In this document: one piece after another, positions 1 to 9,012 of the stretch
Numbering within the stretch: the first letter of the stretch is position 1
Layout of the letters: every line of letters starts with the position of its first letter
Assembly: GCF_003697815.1 (NCBI RefSeq)
Contig: NZ_RDQG01000016.1
Span: forward strand, 62,001 to 126,000
Reading direction: 5' to 3'
Source: Halalkalicoccus subterraneus
GTDB taxonomy: Archaea > Halobacteriota > Halobacteria > Halobacteriales > Halalkalicoccaceae
Length of the DNA: 64,000 bases
Notes under the pieces: model-generated
What the model was told of the DNA's origin: nothing
Database searches by the model: none
Seen by the model: the letters and a program-made list of their open reading frames with translations, nothing else
Translations under genes and position numbers: made by a program

Positions 1-281
1 ACGCTGTCGGACGACGCGAGACCAACAGCGATATCGATACGTACATCGACCGTCACGGTATCGCTGGCCTCGCGACAGCACTCACCTACGCCGTCGCGCG
101 GGAACAGGGTGAGACAACCCATCGACTGATGGCCCAAGACCTCGACATTTCACCACTGGCTGCGGAGATCATTCTCCAAGCACTTCGTCCCGTCGTCCAC
201 GACTACTACGAGATCGAGGAGGCGGGAGCGTCGCTTGAGGCGATTAGCGTTGACGACCACGATGCGACTGACGACGCGTGA
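1..281 (+). CDS. C-terminal part of a probable antitoxin partner of the PIN protein (partial at left edge)
   Basis: An open frame enters from the left edge and ends at TGA 279-281; about 92 codons are visible. The fragment is acidic and helical, with a conserved-looking core (YIDRHGIAGLATAL) followed by an Asp/Glu/Ala-rich tail. Its stop overlaps the GTG start of the PIN-domain gene (GTGA), so the two are translationally coupled. That arrangement is typical of antitoxin-toxin pairs, in which a small DNA-binding or helical antitoxin precedes the VapC-like RNase. I do not recognise the family from sequence alone; the antitoxin role is inferred from position only. The N-terminus lies outside the window. 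Confidence 0.6.
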   Translation, partial: AVGRRETNSDIDTYIDRHGIAGLATALTYAVAREQGETTHRLMAQDLDISPLAAEIILQALRPVVHDYYEIEEAGASLEAISVDDHDATDDA

Positions 282-787
282 GCCGTCTCCATATTGCTGA
301 TACTGGGTTGTTCGTTGCAATGGGCCAGTCATCGAACAGCCGGTATCAAGCCGTTCGACGGTTTGCCCGCCGCAACGACATCACGTTCGTCCTCCCTGGG
401 CGGGTGTATGACGAACTTGCCACCGACGATCCCGCCGTCCAGACACCGCCCGTCGATACAGCGATCAAAGAAGGGTGGACAACAGTTGCGGCGCCACTTG
501 AGTTCTCTCAGCCCATTGTTTCCCGAGCAATGGATGGGGTTCAACGATACATCGCGAACGCTGACGACCGGCCAGCGGACGAGGTCGAGCGGGCTGATGC
601 CGCCCTCGCTGCGCTCGCGGCCCAGCATCTCAGTACAGGGACAGCGACCGAGGCCTACATCTACACAACTGATAGTGCCGCTGGTGAAGGAGCTGAAACC
701 GTCCTGGCTAGTGAGGGATATGGTGACTCGATCACGTTTATGAACGGCTTTCGGTTCATTGAGGATTTGCTCGCAGACGATCTGTAG
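278..787 (+). CDS. PIN-domain (VapC-like) nuclease, putative toxin
   Basis: A 169-residue protein starting with GTG at 278, which overlaps the upstream stop. It shows the spaced acidic residues of a PIN fold: Asp8 in an IADTGLFV strand, Glu46 in VYDEL, Asp107 in ERADAALAALA and Asp132 in YTTDS. PIN proteins are Mg-dependent ribonucleases; paired with an antitoxin they act as growth-inhibiting toxins. The first motif is DTG rather than the commoner DTS/DAS, as in haloarchaeal PIN-like families. The coupled gene before it fits a type II toxin-antitoxin pair. The fold is fairly secure; toxin activity is inference. A housekeeping RNA-processing PIN protein is the alternative. Confidence 0.7.
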   Translation: MSRLHIADTGLFVAMGQSSNSRYQAVRRFARRNDITFVLPGRVYDELATDDPAVQTPPVDTAIKEGWTTVAAPLEFSQPIVSRAMDGVQRYIANADDRPADEVERADAALAALAAQHLSTGTATEAYIYTTDSAAGEGAETVLASEGYGDSITFMNGFRFIEDLLADDL

Positions 788-979
788 CAGGACCACTCCA
801 TGGACAGCCGGTGTCGGGAGGGGAACCTCTCAAGGGGGTCCCTGGCTAGAGCCGTCAACAGCCGTTCAAGAAACGTACCCACTAGTAATCGTACCGTACA
901 ACCAACCGCTTGCGTGGGAGTAGAGTCGTGTCCTGTTAGAGGGTTGACCCGCTCTCGCGGAGATTAGGGCCCGGGGACA

Positions 980-1873
980 TCACTCGCCACCGACGTCAGC
1001 TGTCTCCGGAGAGTCCGTCTCGAACGTTGTCTCTCCAGGGATCTCCGATTCTTCCGGGAGGACGACACGACGTTCCTTGTACGAGAGGCCGTCCTTCCGG
1101 CGATTCTTTCGTTCTATGTACAGCCGGCTCTTTGTGAGGTCAAGTAAGGCGTCAATCGTTCGGCCGGCCAGTTTCTGGCTGTATTCTTTGTTCACGCCCG
1201 GTTCGTTGTGTCTGAGCCACTGGGCGAGTTCGCCGGCATCGATGTACTCGCGAACGCCATTGCAGCCCTGATTCCAGAGCTTGCTCTGGTGTTGTTCGTG
1301 ATCCTGCCAGACTTCGGCAGCGAGGCGAACGGGTTTCGATGAGGCGGCCGAGTGAAGCATATCGTCATCCATCCGCGCAAGTTGCTGGATCGGAAGGAGA
1401 TCGCCCGGCGTGAGTGTGGGCTTGCCGCCGCGATTGAGTGGGTCGTCGCTGCCGGGAATGCGGGCGTAGGTCTCGCCATCGTCCTTCGTGAACTTCTCGA
1501 AGTGTTCGGCGGAGATCTCAAGCTCCTTCCGATGGGGATAGACGTTCTCCCAACGCAGGTGCGCGTTTTTCTCGAGTTCGCGTTCCTGGAGTTCTTGCAC
1601 CATCGCACGCGTGTTGCCAGTTTTCTTTCTGACCGCGCCCAGAATAACGTCTTGTTCGGTGACCGTGCTTTCGAGATCATCGATGCGCTCGTCTTTCTGT
1701 GTGAGTTCCGCTTCGAGTTTGTTGATGCGCTTGTCTTTTTGTGTGAGCTCTGTTTCGAGCTCGTCGACACGGACGGTGAGCTGATTGAGACGCTCACAAA
1801 CGGTCTCAAGCGTGGAGGTGTTGGTCGTCGGTTGATCAGTAGCGATGCTTGCGGTCGTCGTAGCGTCGGTCAT
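980..1873 (-). CDS. Coiled-coil / winged-helix-like plasmid-type protein, paralog 1
   Basis: 297 residues. After a Thr-rich start, residues ~22-85 form a heptad-rich coiled coil that includes a near-perfect tandem unit (TQKDKRINKLEAEL / TQKDERIDDLEST). A globular part follows at ~125-265 that ends in a basic segment. No catalytic motif is visible. It is the longest of four related genes in this window (others near 21.8, 40.3 and 41.5 kb). The family shares a coiled-coil N-terminus and a C-terminal domain with a hydrophobic-basic pattern suggesting DNA binding. It lies downstream of the Cys-pair gene at 2036-2719, the same order as at 41.2-42.6 kb. A plasmid-maintenance or chromatin-like role is possible but not shown. 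Confidence 0.72.
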   Translation of the reverse strand: MTDATTTASIATDQPTTNTSTLETVCERLNQLTVRVDELETELTQKDKRINKLEAELTQKDERIDDLESTVTEQDVILGAVRKKTGNTRAMVQELQERELEKNAHLRWENVYPHRKELEISAEHFEKFTKDDGETYARIPGSDDPLNRGGKPTLTPGDLLPIQQLARMDDDMLHSAASSKPVRLAAEVWQDHEQHQSKLWNQGCNGVREYIDAGELAQWLRHNEPGVNKEYSQKLAGRTIDALLDLTKSRLYIERKNRRKDGLSYKERRVVLPEESEIPGETTFETDSPETADVGGE

Positions 1874-2035
1874 TGGAAAGAGAGTTCAGCTGATAGTGAG
1901 ACGGTCAGGCCTGTCTCGTGGCTGGCGGCCGATACGAACGCGTGGATGGGCGGAGAGGCCTCGCTGGCTAGAGGTGGGCCTCTCGGTCGGCAGCGAGCGC
2001 TCACGCTGTGGGAGTAGCCGCACATCGCGTGTGGA

Positions 2036-2719
2036 CTACTCCTGGGAGCGGGTCTGAGCCTGCACGCACGTGCGCGTGATCGGGCTCATGGCTTGCTGAG
2101 TGATGATCACCGAATCATCGGTAGATGAATCACTCGTCTCGATCTGCGCGAGCGAAGGCCCCTGTGTTATCCGAGGGTTCGTCTCGTGTTCGTTCTGATA
2201 GACGGTGAGGCAGGTCCGACAGCAGTGTGCACTCGTTGTTTCGAGATCACCGAGTGCAACCCGAGCGTATCCGGCGTCGGGCGAACAGTTACACAGTGGT
2301 GTTGCCTGCTCGTCGTCGCGCTCGAGATGGTAGATCGTGTTCGTGAGATCCGGGAGTTCAGCGGTTGGGACGAGGGTTATTGGATCGTCTGTGTTGGTCG
2401 AGCCCTCGCTTGGCGTGCTCGTCTGGATACGTTGCGGGTCCGAGAACCTGAGGGACTCAGCATGTGCTGTTCCTGAGAGACGTGCTGTACAGAGGTGTTC
2501 GCTATATCCAAGCGTCGGGGAGAGGATTGCCTCGGGGGCGCAGTCCGGACAGGAGAGTCGCGAAAGGGTGTAGGTCGTAGCATCTTCCTGCCGGGTCGCC
2601 TGTATGGTGCAGCGATCGCCTGCCTCGAACGTGTGGTTGCAGTGGGTGCACGTTGATTCGGCAGGGAGTCGAGTGCCGGCGACGAGTTGCGTAACATCGG
2701 TGTCGATCTCGACTCGCAT
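2036..2719 (-). CDS. Cys-pair (zinc-ribbon-like) protein, paralog 1
   Basis: 227 residues with several metal-binding-type cysteine pairs: CTHC near residue 24 and CPDC near 58 in the N-terminal half, then CNC near 143 and HCCRTC near 168 after a low-complexity linker. The order and spacing match the protein at 41892-42551 (shared features VTQL/STQL, TSPTLG/LSPTLG, YSEHL/LSEHL, PLCNC), so the two are paralogs. The start overlaps the stop of the upstream ORF (TAATG). The coiled-coil partner follows 162 bp downstream on the same strand. Two zinc ribbons of nucleic-acid-binding type are the likely fold; function unknown. Confidence 0.7.
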   Translation of the reverse strand: MRVEIDTDVTQLVAGTRLPAESTCTHCNHTFEAGDRCTIQATRQEDATTYTLSRLSCPDCAPEAILSPTLGYSEHLCTARLSGTAHAESLRFSDPQRIQTSTPSEGSTNTDDPITLVPTAELPDLTNTIYHLERDDEQATPLCNCSPDAGYARVALGDLETTSAHCCRTCLTVYQNEHETNPRITQGPSLAQIETSDSSTDDSVIITQQAMSPITRTCVQAQTRSQE

Positions 2720-2955
2720 TAGGCGAGCACCTCTGTCATCGGGATTCGTGGTAGCAAGAGCAGTGAGGGTGTCGAGGGAGGGAACTCGTGGAGTTGGCTG
2801 TCGCTGATGTACCGCAGTCGTTCTGTCGTGAGCTGTACGTCGTCGATTGGTACCGTGAGAAAACCTTTATCCCCAGGGTACCGTGGTGTTGTTGGCGTCA
2901 TGCTAGGTTGCGTGCATATCGGTTGCGTACTATCCAGCCGGTATTCACCGCTCAT
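2719..2955 (-). CDS. Small hypothetical protein, first gene of the cassette
   Basis: 78 residues from ATG 2955 (an upstream in-frame ATG at 3030 would add 25 Arg/Cys-rich residues that look non-coding). The stop overlaps the start of the Cys-pair gene, so the pair is translationally coupled. Residues ~32-56 (LTVPIDDVQLTTERLRYI) look like ordered coding sequence; the rest is Pro/Ser/Thr-rich. It occupies the same place as the small zinc-finger gene 42545-42751 in the second cassette but lacks cysteine pairs. I do not recognise it. Confidence 0.45.
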   Translation of the reverse strand: MSGEYRLDSTQPICTQPSMTPTTPRYPGDKGFLTVPIDDVQLTTERLRYISDSQLHEFPPSTPSLLLLPRIPMTEVLA

Positions 2956-3340
2956 TGGCGCACTCCTCACACGGGGGACCCGCTCGCAGGCCCAGGTTTC
3001 ACATTGAGCACGAGTGGGAATCCCCGTCAACGGGAGTAAGCGATGAAATCAGACGTTCTGTACCTGCGTACGTGTACTCTCACTCTCCTATCTGTGACTA
3101 GCGAGATGGATCATTTGCTTGAGTATATCGCCGCTGTACAGTGGTTTTCCTCTACATCCAACCTGGTGTTCTGCCGTGACTAGTTTATAGTTACGTGCTG
3201 CAACGGAGTGTAGCCAGTGCACATGTGATTCGGAAAATCAATTTTTCAATTGGAAATCTAATTGATGTGCTATACAGTTAGATATTCCTTCTCTTTTTTC
3301 GTATAGTAGATATTTAGGACCTGCACTTGGGAAGGACAGT
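2956..3340. other. Intergenic, divergent promoter region
   Basis: 385 bp between the divergent cassette (minus) and the FilR1-like regulator (plus). The right half is strikingly AT-rich (about 3230-3320), including TATTTA about 3309-3314, some 27-32 bp before ATG 3341. That is the right distance for a leaderless haloarchaeal transcript. No ORF with coding character and no strong repeat was seen. Confidence 0.5.
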
Positions 3341-4477
3341 ATGGAGGTTAGTGATCTAATTCAAGAACGCCAAAGGGAGGCTATCGATCCTGCTCAGTTG
3401 CTTCACTCGGTTCAATCTGATGCACAAACAGGAAAGGAGATAGCGACTCAGTATGATGCAAATCGATCTACTATCCACCGTAATCTGACTAACTTAGCTA
3501 AGCCAGGACTTGTGCAACATACTGAAGGTACGTTCGAGCTCACTGCTGCAGGTGCGATCGTCGATAGAGAGTACCAACGAACGCTTGATCGTATTGGGAG
3601 AGAGGATTTAGCGTTTCTGGCGAACTCACAGTACCGTGCTCCCCTTCTGCGAGTTCTTCGTAACCAGCCTGAACGTATTGCTGGACTTGCTGATCTGCGT
3701 GAAGAAGGGCCCTCCCGATCGACGATTCAGCGCGCGATGTTCATGTTCCGAGACTGGGACTGGGTTAGCAAAAATGGCGACGGGTGCTACGAGCTGACGC
3801 CGACAGGTGAATCGACGATACGAGTGTACCACCGATTCGAGAGCACTGTTGAACAAGTCCTCGACAAAAATGCGTGTTTGCGGAATTTAGAGACTGAATG
3901 CAGAGACCTCCCAGCACAGTATCTTCAGGGAGAGCGCGTCGTCACAGCATCTCCAACTAGCCCATTCAAAGGTCGGAACGCCTACCTGAATTTCCTCAAC
4001 GATCTTGAGGAGGACTCGTTTGACTATATCCGCATGTTCTCGACCTATTTCGATGCCGAATTCGCAGAAGCGTTCTCCCCCTTTATTGAAGCAGGTGTAA
4101 CGGTCGATGTCGTTAGTCCAGAATCGGTACTCGGTAATTCCCCTTCTGGGCTTAAGGAGCTCAAATACATCAAGCAAGGATTTGTCGCAGACCACGTTCA
4201 ATGGCATATCGATCCCGGCTCGGTCCCCTGTGGATTGGTCGTGTTTGACGATGAGTGGGCAGTTCTTGGTCCTGCAAATCTAGAGGATGTAAGTCGGGTC
4301 TCTGCCTCGATCTTTGCGGGTAATGAGCAGATTATTGAATGGGCCGCCAGTCTCTATGATGAGTACTTGGATGAGGCTGAGAGACCTCCTGGCGACGCAC
4401 TTCAGCGCATTTATCGTAAAATAAATAATTCACTTGAAGCTACTGTAATACCTGCTTTGTCTAATGACAATCGCTAA
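3341..4477 (+). CDS. Winged-helix transcriptional regulator, FilR1/DUF1724-like
   Basis: 378 residues. A first winged helix spans ~15-80 (GKEIATQYDANRSTIHRNLT, then a wing ending in FELTAAG). A second, similar segment spans ~95-165 (SRSTIQRAMFMFRDW, YELTPTGES). A C-terminal ~190-350 sensor-like domain follows, of the type seen in archaeal FilR1-like regulators (phospholipase-D-like core with VVFDDEWAVLG). Such proteins are dimeric DNA-binding regulators that sense an unknown small molecule. The gene is followed 13 bp later by an unknown ORF and then a cytochrome P450, which may be its targets. Codon use is less GC-rich than the P450's. Confidence 0.75.
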   Translation: MEVSDLIQERQREAIDPAQLLHSVQSDAQTGKEIATQYDANRSTIHRNLTNLAKPGLVQHTEGTFELTAAGAIVDREYQRTLDRIGREDLAFLANSQYRAPLLRVLRNQPERIAGLADLREEGPSRSTIQRAMFMFRDWDWVSKNGDGCYELTPTGESTIRVYHRFESTVEQVLDKNACLRNLETECRDLPAQYLQGERVVTASPTSPFKGRNAYLNFLNDLEEDSFDYIRMFSTYFDAEFAEAFSPFIEAGVTVDVVSPESVLGNSPSGLKELKYIKQGFVADHVQWHIDPGSVPCGLVVFDDEWAVLGPANLEDVSRVSASIFAGNEQIIEWAASLYDEYLDEAERPPGDALQRIYRKINNSLEATVIPALSNDNR

Positions 4478-4490
4478 GGAGTGCTAGGCC

Positions 4491-5147
4491 ATGTTTCCTG
4501 GTATGAATCAGGACCGGGGTGATACGCCGTATGAACATTCTTTTGCATTCGAAAACGGCGATATCGAGGTCGGAGTCCATTATACGAATTCTATCCACGA
4601 GCCACGAATTCAGTGGCACGTAATCGGAACCACTAAACAGGGTACGTGGGGGAACCTCGTCCTTCCCTCTGATCCAGCGTCGTCCTTCATGCTCCCCTAC
4701 CAAACTCCGAGAGTCGCAGAACCACGACTTACATTTGGCCGTTTCAACGATGAGGCGCCGTGTATTTTCGGAGAATCGCGAGACTCCATCGAACTTCCGG
4801 AGTGGGTTGCTCGTGAACTCCGAGAAGAACTCTGCTACCTCAGTCAACTCAACACAGGGCCCTCCGTGAATGATGATCCAACAGTATTTCCATCGGCCAT
4901 TCAGGATTCAGCGTTTCCTGAGTCGATGAGGTGGACGCAGTTCCAGTGGGACGGTGGTGCGAGGGTCATGTGGTATGAGTGTTCGAGTGCTCTCGAAGGC
5001 GAAGCGAATTGGTCACCAGAATGGGAGCGAGAACATCTCACTTCACCGCGTGCGTATCAAATTGATGAGGGCGAGCTTATCTGGCGCAAACACAGCTATC
5101 TCGATATCGCTCGTCCACTTGAAAACGCGGTTGCTTCGAGTGACTAA
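4491..5147 (+). CDS. Hypothetical protein
   Basis: 218 residues from ATG 4491 (ATG 4503 is an alternative). It is soluble and acidic with many Trp/Pro residues; there is no signal peptide, no transmembrane segment and no motif I recognise. It starts 13 bp after the FilR1-like regulator and ends 106 bp before the P450, so it may share the regulator's transcript. No function proposed. Confidence 0.65.
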   Translation: MFPGMNQDRGDTPYEHSFAFENGDIEVGVHYTNSIHEPRIQWHVIGTTKQGTWGNLVLPSDPASSFMLPYQTPRVAEPRLTFGRFNDEAPCIFGESRDSIELPEWVARELREELCYLSQLNTGPSVNDDPTVFPSAIQDSAFPESMRWTQFQWDGGARVMWYECSSALEGEANWSPEWEREHLTSPRAYQIDEGELIWRKHSYLDIARPLENAVASSD

Positions 5148-5253
5148 TCGCCAAGTGTCCGTTGCCCAGCTCTCCCTGTTTTTACCAGAAGAGGATTCCG
5201 TCGCTAGCACTGGTGAACAATAGAATCAAGATAGAGTAACCGTATATCGTCAT

Positions 5254-6600
5254 ATGCAACAGGCAATCCCGCACCCACCGGAGGCTGGCATTCTTAACGC
5301 ACTCCGATTCGGGTCGGATCCGTTTCGCTTTCTCGAAGGGATGCAAGGTCGATTCGAGGAAATTGTCTCAGTTCCCATTCCTGGCCGAGCGCCATTGGTT
5401 GTCGTCACGAATCCGGAGTTGATTCACGAGGTACTCTCGCGTCCGGAGGCGTTCAGTCGGGTTCCTGCACAAGGACCTGCCGCCCTGATCGCCAAACAGG
5501 GACTCGTTCAAAGTGAAGGCACGCTCTGGCGTCAACAGCGCTCAATTATGGGACCAGCGTTCAGGGGAAAACAGGTCACTGCTTACGCAAACGCTGTCGG
5601 TGAGATGGTCGACGAACTCGCAGCGGAGTGGCGTGAGACGGGGGCACCGGAGACGCGGAATTTGCACGAAGAAATGACGGCAATGACGATCCGGGTCGCC
5701 TCGGAGATTCTTTTGGGTGAAGACCTCGGCCGTGAGCGAGCAGAACAGTTCCACGAGTGGATGCATATCGCCGGAATCGAATTCGAGTTCTCACCATCGA
5801 CTGTCCGTCCGAACTGGCTTCCACAGCGCATCTCGCCAGAATTCAAGCGAGCAGCTGAAGGTATTCGCAACCTGAGCGAGGAGATCATTGAGCAACGACG
5901 GTCCACGTTAGCGCCAGTAGATGAGGATCAGCCGCCACGGGACATGCTTGCGCTCCTGTTACGCGCTGAAGCGGATCCGGAGATCACGTACACGGAGAAT
6001 CAGATCCGTGACGAAGTCGCAACGTTCCTCATCGCGGGGCATGAGACGACCGCGCTCAGTCTGACCTATACACTTGGTCTACTTGCGCAGAATCCCGCGA
6101 TTCGAGAGCGGGTTCGCAGTGAGGCGAATACGGTGCTCGGTGATGAACGGCCCCAGTACAAGCATCTCACAGATCTTTCCTATACCCGCCGCGTGTATCG
6201 AGAAGGCCTTCGATTGTATCCACCGGCGTGGGCAGTGTTCCGCCAGGCAAGTGAAAACGTTCGTTTAGGCGACTACGCAGTAGCGGAGGGAGCTGCAGTA
6301 ATCCTTCCGCAGTGGTCTGTCCATCGCGATAAACGATACTTCGACGATCCGACTGAGTTCGATCCATCACGGTGGGAGCGCCGGTCCCCGAACGCGGTGA
6401 GTGCGTATTTCCCGTTCAGCACTGGGCCGCACGCGTGTATCGGGTCGCAGTTTGCACTATCGGGAGCAACACTTTCGCTAGCTCGCCTGACACAGGAATT
6501 TGATATCAGGGTCCAAGCTCGCGAGTTACGAGATCTGCGTCCAACACCGACACTCCGTCCTGGTGAGGGGGTTGCAGCGAGGATCGAACCGCTGAGCTAG
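5254..6600 (+). CDS. Cytochrome P450 monooxygenase
   Basis: 448 residues with all hallmarks of a soluble P450. The I-helix oxygen-activation motif AGHETT is at 261-266, the K-helix ExxR (EGLR) at 317-320 and the heme loop FSTGPHACIG at 388-397, with Cys395 as the axial heme ligand. P450s insert oxygen into unactivated C-H or C=C bonds using electrons from ferredoxin or similar. No transmembrane anchor is seen, so it should be cytoplasmic. It resembles the bacterial CYP102/CYP110-like soluble class more than CYP119. No ferredoxin or reductase gene is adjacent, so electrons must come from elsewhere. Substrate unknown. Confidence 0.93.
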   Translation: MQQAIPHPPEAGILNALRFGSDPFRFLEGMQGRFEEIVSVPIPGRAPLVVVTNPELIHEVLSRPEAFSRVPAQGPAALIAKQGLVQSEGTLWRQQRSIMGPAFRGKQVTAYANAVGEMVDELAAEWRETGAPETRNLHEEMTAMTIRVASEILLGEDLGRERAEQFHEWMHIAGIEFEFSPSTVRPNWLPQRISPEFKRAAEGIRNLSEEIIEQRRSTLAPVDEDQPPRDMLALLLRAEADPEITYTENQIRDEVATFLIAGHETTALSLTYTLGLLAQNPAIRERVRSEANTVLGDERPQYKHLTDLSYTRRVYREGLRLYPPAWAVFRQASENVRLGDYAVAEGAAVILPQWSVHRDKRYFDDPTEFDPSRWERRSPNAVSAYFPFSTGPHACIGSQFALSGATLSLARLTQEFDIRVQARELRDLRPTPTLRPGEGVAARIEPLS

Positions 6601-7089
6601 GTATGAACCGTCTATTGATTCGTCTAGAGCTGATACTCTGATTTCGGTTGTGACCTCTGCAGGATACCTCGTACTTCACTCCTTATCGCGAGAAGTACGT
6701 AAACCCGAATCGGGAGCGGGTCGTTAAGAAAATGGGATTGAGACGGGTGCTCACGCCGTCTCAGGACTCATCCACGTGTAGCCCAGTAGCCATCAGTCAG
6801 GTTGCCGATATGTACGTCAGGCACCGGCTACAGTCTGTGGGTTCGTTTCGGCTGTTATATGCTTTGTCTATCTGTCCCACGGTACACTTTCACTCACCAG
6901 ATCGCAATCGATGGCTGCGAGTGGTTCCTCGGATCACTGTATCCATATGAGCTGCTGGGTTGCTAGCAAGCCGGTAGGCATCAAGACGGGTTCGTTATCA
7001 TCACCCAGCGAGCCTCCGCTACTGGAGAGGCGATCATGTCTGCGGGGACCGGTTGATGATGCTGCAATAGTCGATAGTCACTGAGCGGT
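6601..7089. other. Intergenic, no convincing gene
   Basis: About 490 bp after the P450. Short frames with some GC-rich coding character occur (for example in-frame VRKPESGAGR ending at a stop near 6725), but none has both ends. It is best read as decayed sequence. Confidence 0.4.
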
Positions 7090-7236
7090 TCAGTGGCCAG
7101 TTGCGTTCCCGTTCTTGGTCGCCGTCGCGCTCAAACAGTTGGGACAGCCAGAGAGCGTCCCGTCATTATCGGCGAATGAGGCGGGTAGAGCTTCGAGTGT
7201 ACTCAACGCCAGATGGCAGCCGTGGTCCGAACTAAA
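7090..7236 (-). pseudogene. C-terminal remnant of a Cys-containing protein
   Basis: The minus strand reads about 48 GC-rich codons ending at TGA 7090-7092, with a single metal-type pair (CPNC) close to the end. Upstream the frame runs into the palindromic element at 7248-7291, where coding character stops. It looks like a gene tail cut off at or near the palindrome. Family unknown. Confidence 0.3.
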
Positions 7237-7247
7237 GAATACCAAGC

Positions 7248-7291
7248 CTTGTGCAACACTTGTCCTCTGTAAAAGACGTCTGTTGCACAAG
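7248..7291. repeat. Palindromic element P1 (CTTGTGCAAC family)
   Basis: Perfect 11-bp arms, CTTGTGCAACA and TGTTGCACAAG, separated by 22 bp that includes CTCTGTAAAAGAC. It is one of five copies in the window. It abuts the gene remnant 7090-7236. Confidence 0.75.
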
Positions 7292-7770
7292 ATGTCTGAG
7301 CAGTGTTCTCCAATTTCTCGCAGCCGAGACAACTAGCTCAGCTCAACACTGTAAGCCCTACTATAAATCAGCATACACTTGTCTCAGTAACGACAGTCCA
7401 TTTAGGTGCTAGATTTAATAACCAGTAATATGTGTCTAATCATAGGGTACACGCCCAAATGAGAGCGCAGAACTGAGGCCATAGTTGACTCCTGCGCTCC
7501 ACCGCAGGCGCTCAGGCGTGCATGCCCTTCCTTAGAGTACCAGCAGAGAGCCAGTTGAAACGCCTTCCGTGCGTCTCTCAGTACTAGTCATCCACACCTG
7601 AGCATATATCAATAGCAGCTAGAGAACCATATATATTAGTGCTTTATTGGAATTAGTATTATATTATTTACAACAGAGCACTCAATATGATAGTGGCGAT
7701 ACTGTAAATCAACAAATAAATACTTGTTATTCACCTGTTAACTAATGTGTAGTTGCTACTATTATTTCAC
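7292..7770. other. Intergenic, AT-rich
   Basis: No gene seen. The left part has several short T/A-rich stretches; 7620-7770 is very AT-rich. A GC-rich patch around 7490-7530 contains a small imperfect hairpin of the GCGC type but no coding frame. Confidence 0.4.
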
Positions 7771-7817
7771 GGGAGGGCCACCCTCCCGCTCCCGGCCGTG
7801 GCCTCAGGGCCGGGAGC
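7771..7817. other. Tandem strong hairpins (terminator or element end)
   Basis: Two adjacent perfect stems. GGGAGGG/CCCTCCC has a 3-nt loop (7771-7787). GCTCCCGGCC/GGCCGGGAGC has a 10-nt loop (7788-7817). They stand in otherwise AT-rich DNA with no intact gene beside them. This is typical of subterminal hairpins of IS200/IS605-type elements or of a structured RNA end, but no TnpA/TnpB is present. The structure is visible; its role is inference. Confidence 0.5.
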
Positions 7818-7968
7818 CCGCTTCATAGTCATACGTTCCGTATTCTTCTGGCATGACACAGCGTCCCGATCTCTATTGGTATGTAGATATCGCGGTTAGA
7901 CGACAACGAGGGCCGGACTTTGACGACGGGGCGAGGATAAACAAATCTCTTTCAGTTGGTACTGCTAG

Positions 7969-8014
7969 CCTTGTGCAACACTCACTCTCTTAGACGGATT
8001 ATCGTTGCACAAGG
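7969..8014. repeat. Palindromic element P2 (CTTGTGCAAC family)
   Basis: Arms CCTTGTGCAAC / GTTGCACAAGG (11 bp, perfect) around a 24-bp centre. It lies 20 bp beyond the stop of the minus-strand remnant 8035-8457. Confidence 0.75.
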
Positions 8015-8034
8015 TCAGAAATCACACTTGACAG

Positions 8035-8457
8035 CTACCCGGCGGAGACGTCACTCAGACGTACCACCATCCGTTGCTGGAATCGCCTCTGTGAGGACGT
8101 CCATTTGCGGAGTTGCCTCCGCTCAGCCTCCTCACGACGGTGCTGCTCGGCGTCTCCAATCGGGACGAAGAGATGCGCGTTACTCGGCGATGGTTCATAC
8201 CCGAGTCGGTCGAGGATCAGCGGCGTGTACGTCTCCGTGAGATAGTCGGTGAGACTTCCCATGATGCTCTCGATCGCGGCATGGATATCACGCCGAGCTC
8301 TCGGATGAATGCCAACGGTAAGCGGGAGGTCATGGATGTGCCGGCACATCGCGACTGTCCGCTTCTCTTTCGTTGAGAGAGTGGAGTCAGTATTGGAGAT
8401 CTCCGAGAGGAGTCCTCTGCATCAGTGATGATCCGATCAAGTTTGTTCTCAAGCCAT
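8035..8457 (-). pseudogene. 5'-truncated hypothetical gene remnant
   Basis: A continuous minus-strand frame of about 140 codons runs from just inside a stop near 8458 to TAG 8035-8037. It reads through without a break (WLENKLDRIITDAE, then LSTKEKRTVAMCRHIHDLP, then TDYLTETYTPLILDRLGYEP) and has coding-like composition. No plausible start lies at its upstream end, so the N-terminal part has been lost; the first internal ATG (8349) would leave 104 residues. The helical Arg/Glu-rich C-terminus (EEAERRQLRKW) suggests a DNA- or RNA-associated protein. Family not recognised. Confidence 0.4.
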
Positions 8458-9012
8458 TACGGACGACCGCCATGACACTGGGTATAATAACTATTGATAG
8501 AAACAGACCCGCTTTTCGGGGGCGACTTGGAACGGAAATGAATGGTCGCCCGCCTGCTGGTACAGGCGGGCAAAGGTCTCTGGTCCAAGACCCATGTAAA
8601 GCAACACTGCGACCACGAAAGAAGCTATCGAGAAGCGAACAATCCGCGCAGCCACCGAGAGTATGAGCATCGACCGGTATTCCGGCGAAAGTGGCGAGTT
8701 CGACGTTGACAGCGAGAGCAGGAGCGTCTACCAGGTCTGCTATATCAATAAGACGTGTGACGGGCCCAGCATCACATATCAGGGCGGCGTGTGCAGGCAC
8801 CAGCACCGCGTTTACCCTGGTAGGCAATTGTGCAGCATCGTCAAGAGGTAGAGAACCCGCCTAATGTACCAATAGATATGTTATGTTTGTGTAAAATAAT
8901 TAGTCGAAGCTATCAATAATAAATATTAGTTATTATAGACTATAGAGTAGTGCGAGAACACATAGCTTGTCCGAAAATAAAAACACAATACGTTTCTTCC
9001 GGTTAGCCAAGA
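8458..9012. other. Intergenic, GC-rich debris then AT-rich leader
   Basis: 8458-8850 is GC-rich and keeps open frames on both strands without a convincing protein. 8850-9012 is very AT-rich and probably holds the promoter of the amidase gene (several TATA-like stretches). No repeat of the palindrome family is present here. Confidence 0.4.

Noticed and set aside
1352-2017. 221-codon plus-strand frame opposite the first coiled-coil gene
   Set aside because: It is a mirror of a heptad-repeat coding region, which commonly leaves the opposite strand open.
8387-8827. 146-codon minus-strand frame downstream of the palindromes
   Set aside because: Ala/Val-rich throughout without domain; it overlaps the front of the 8035-8457 remnant in another frame and looks like chance in GC-rich debris.
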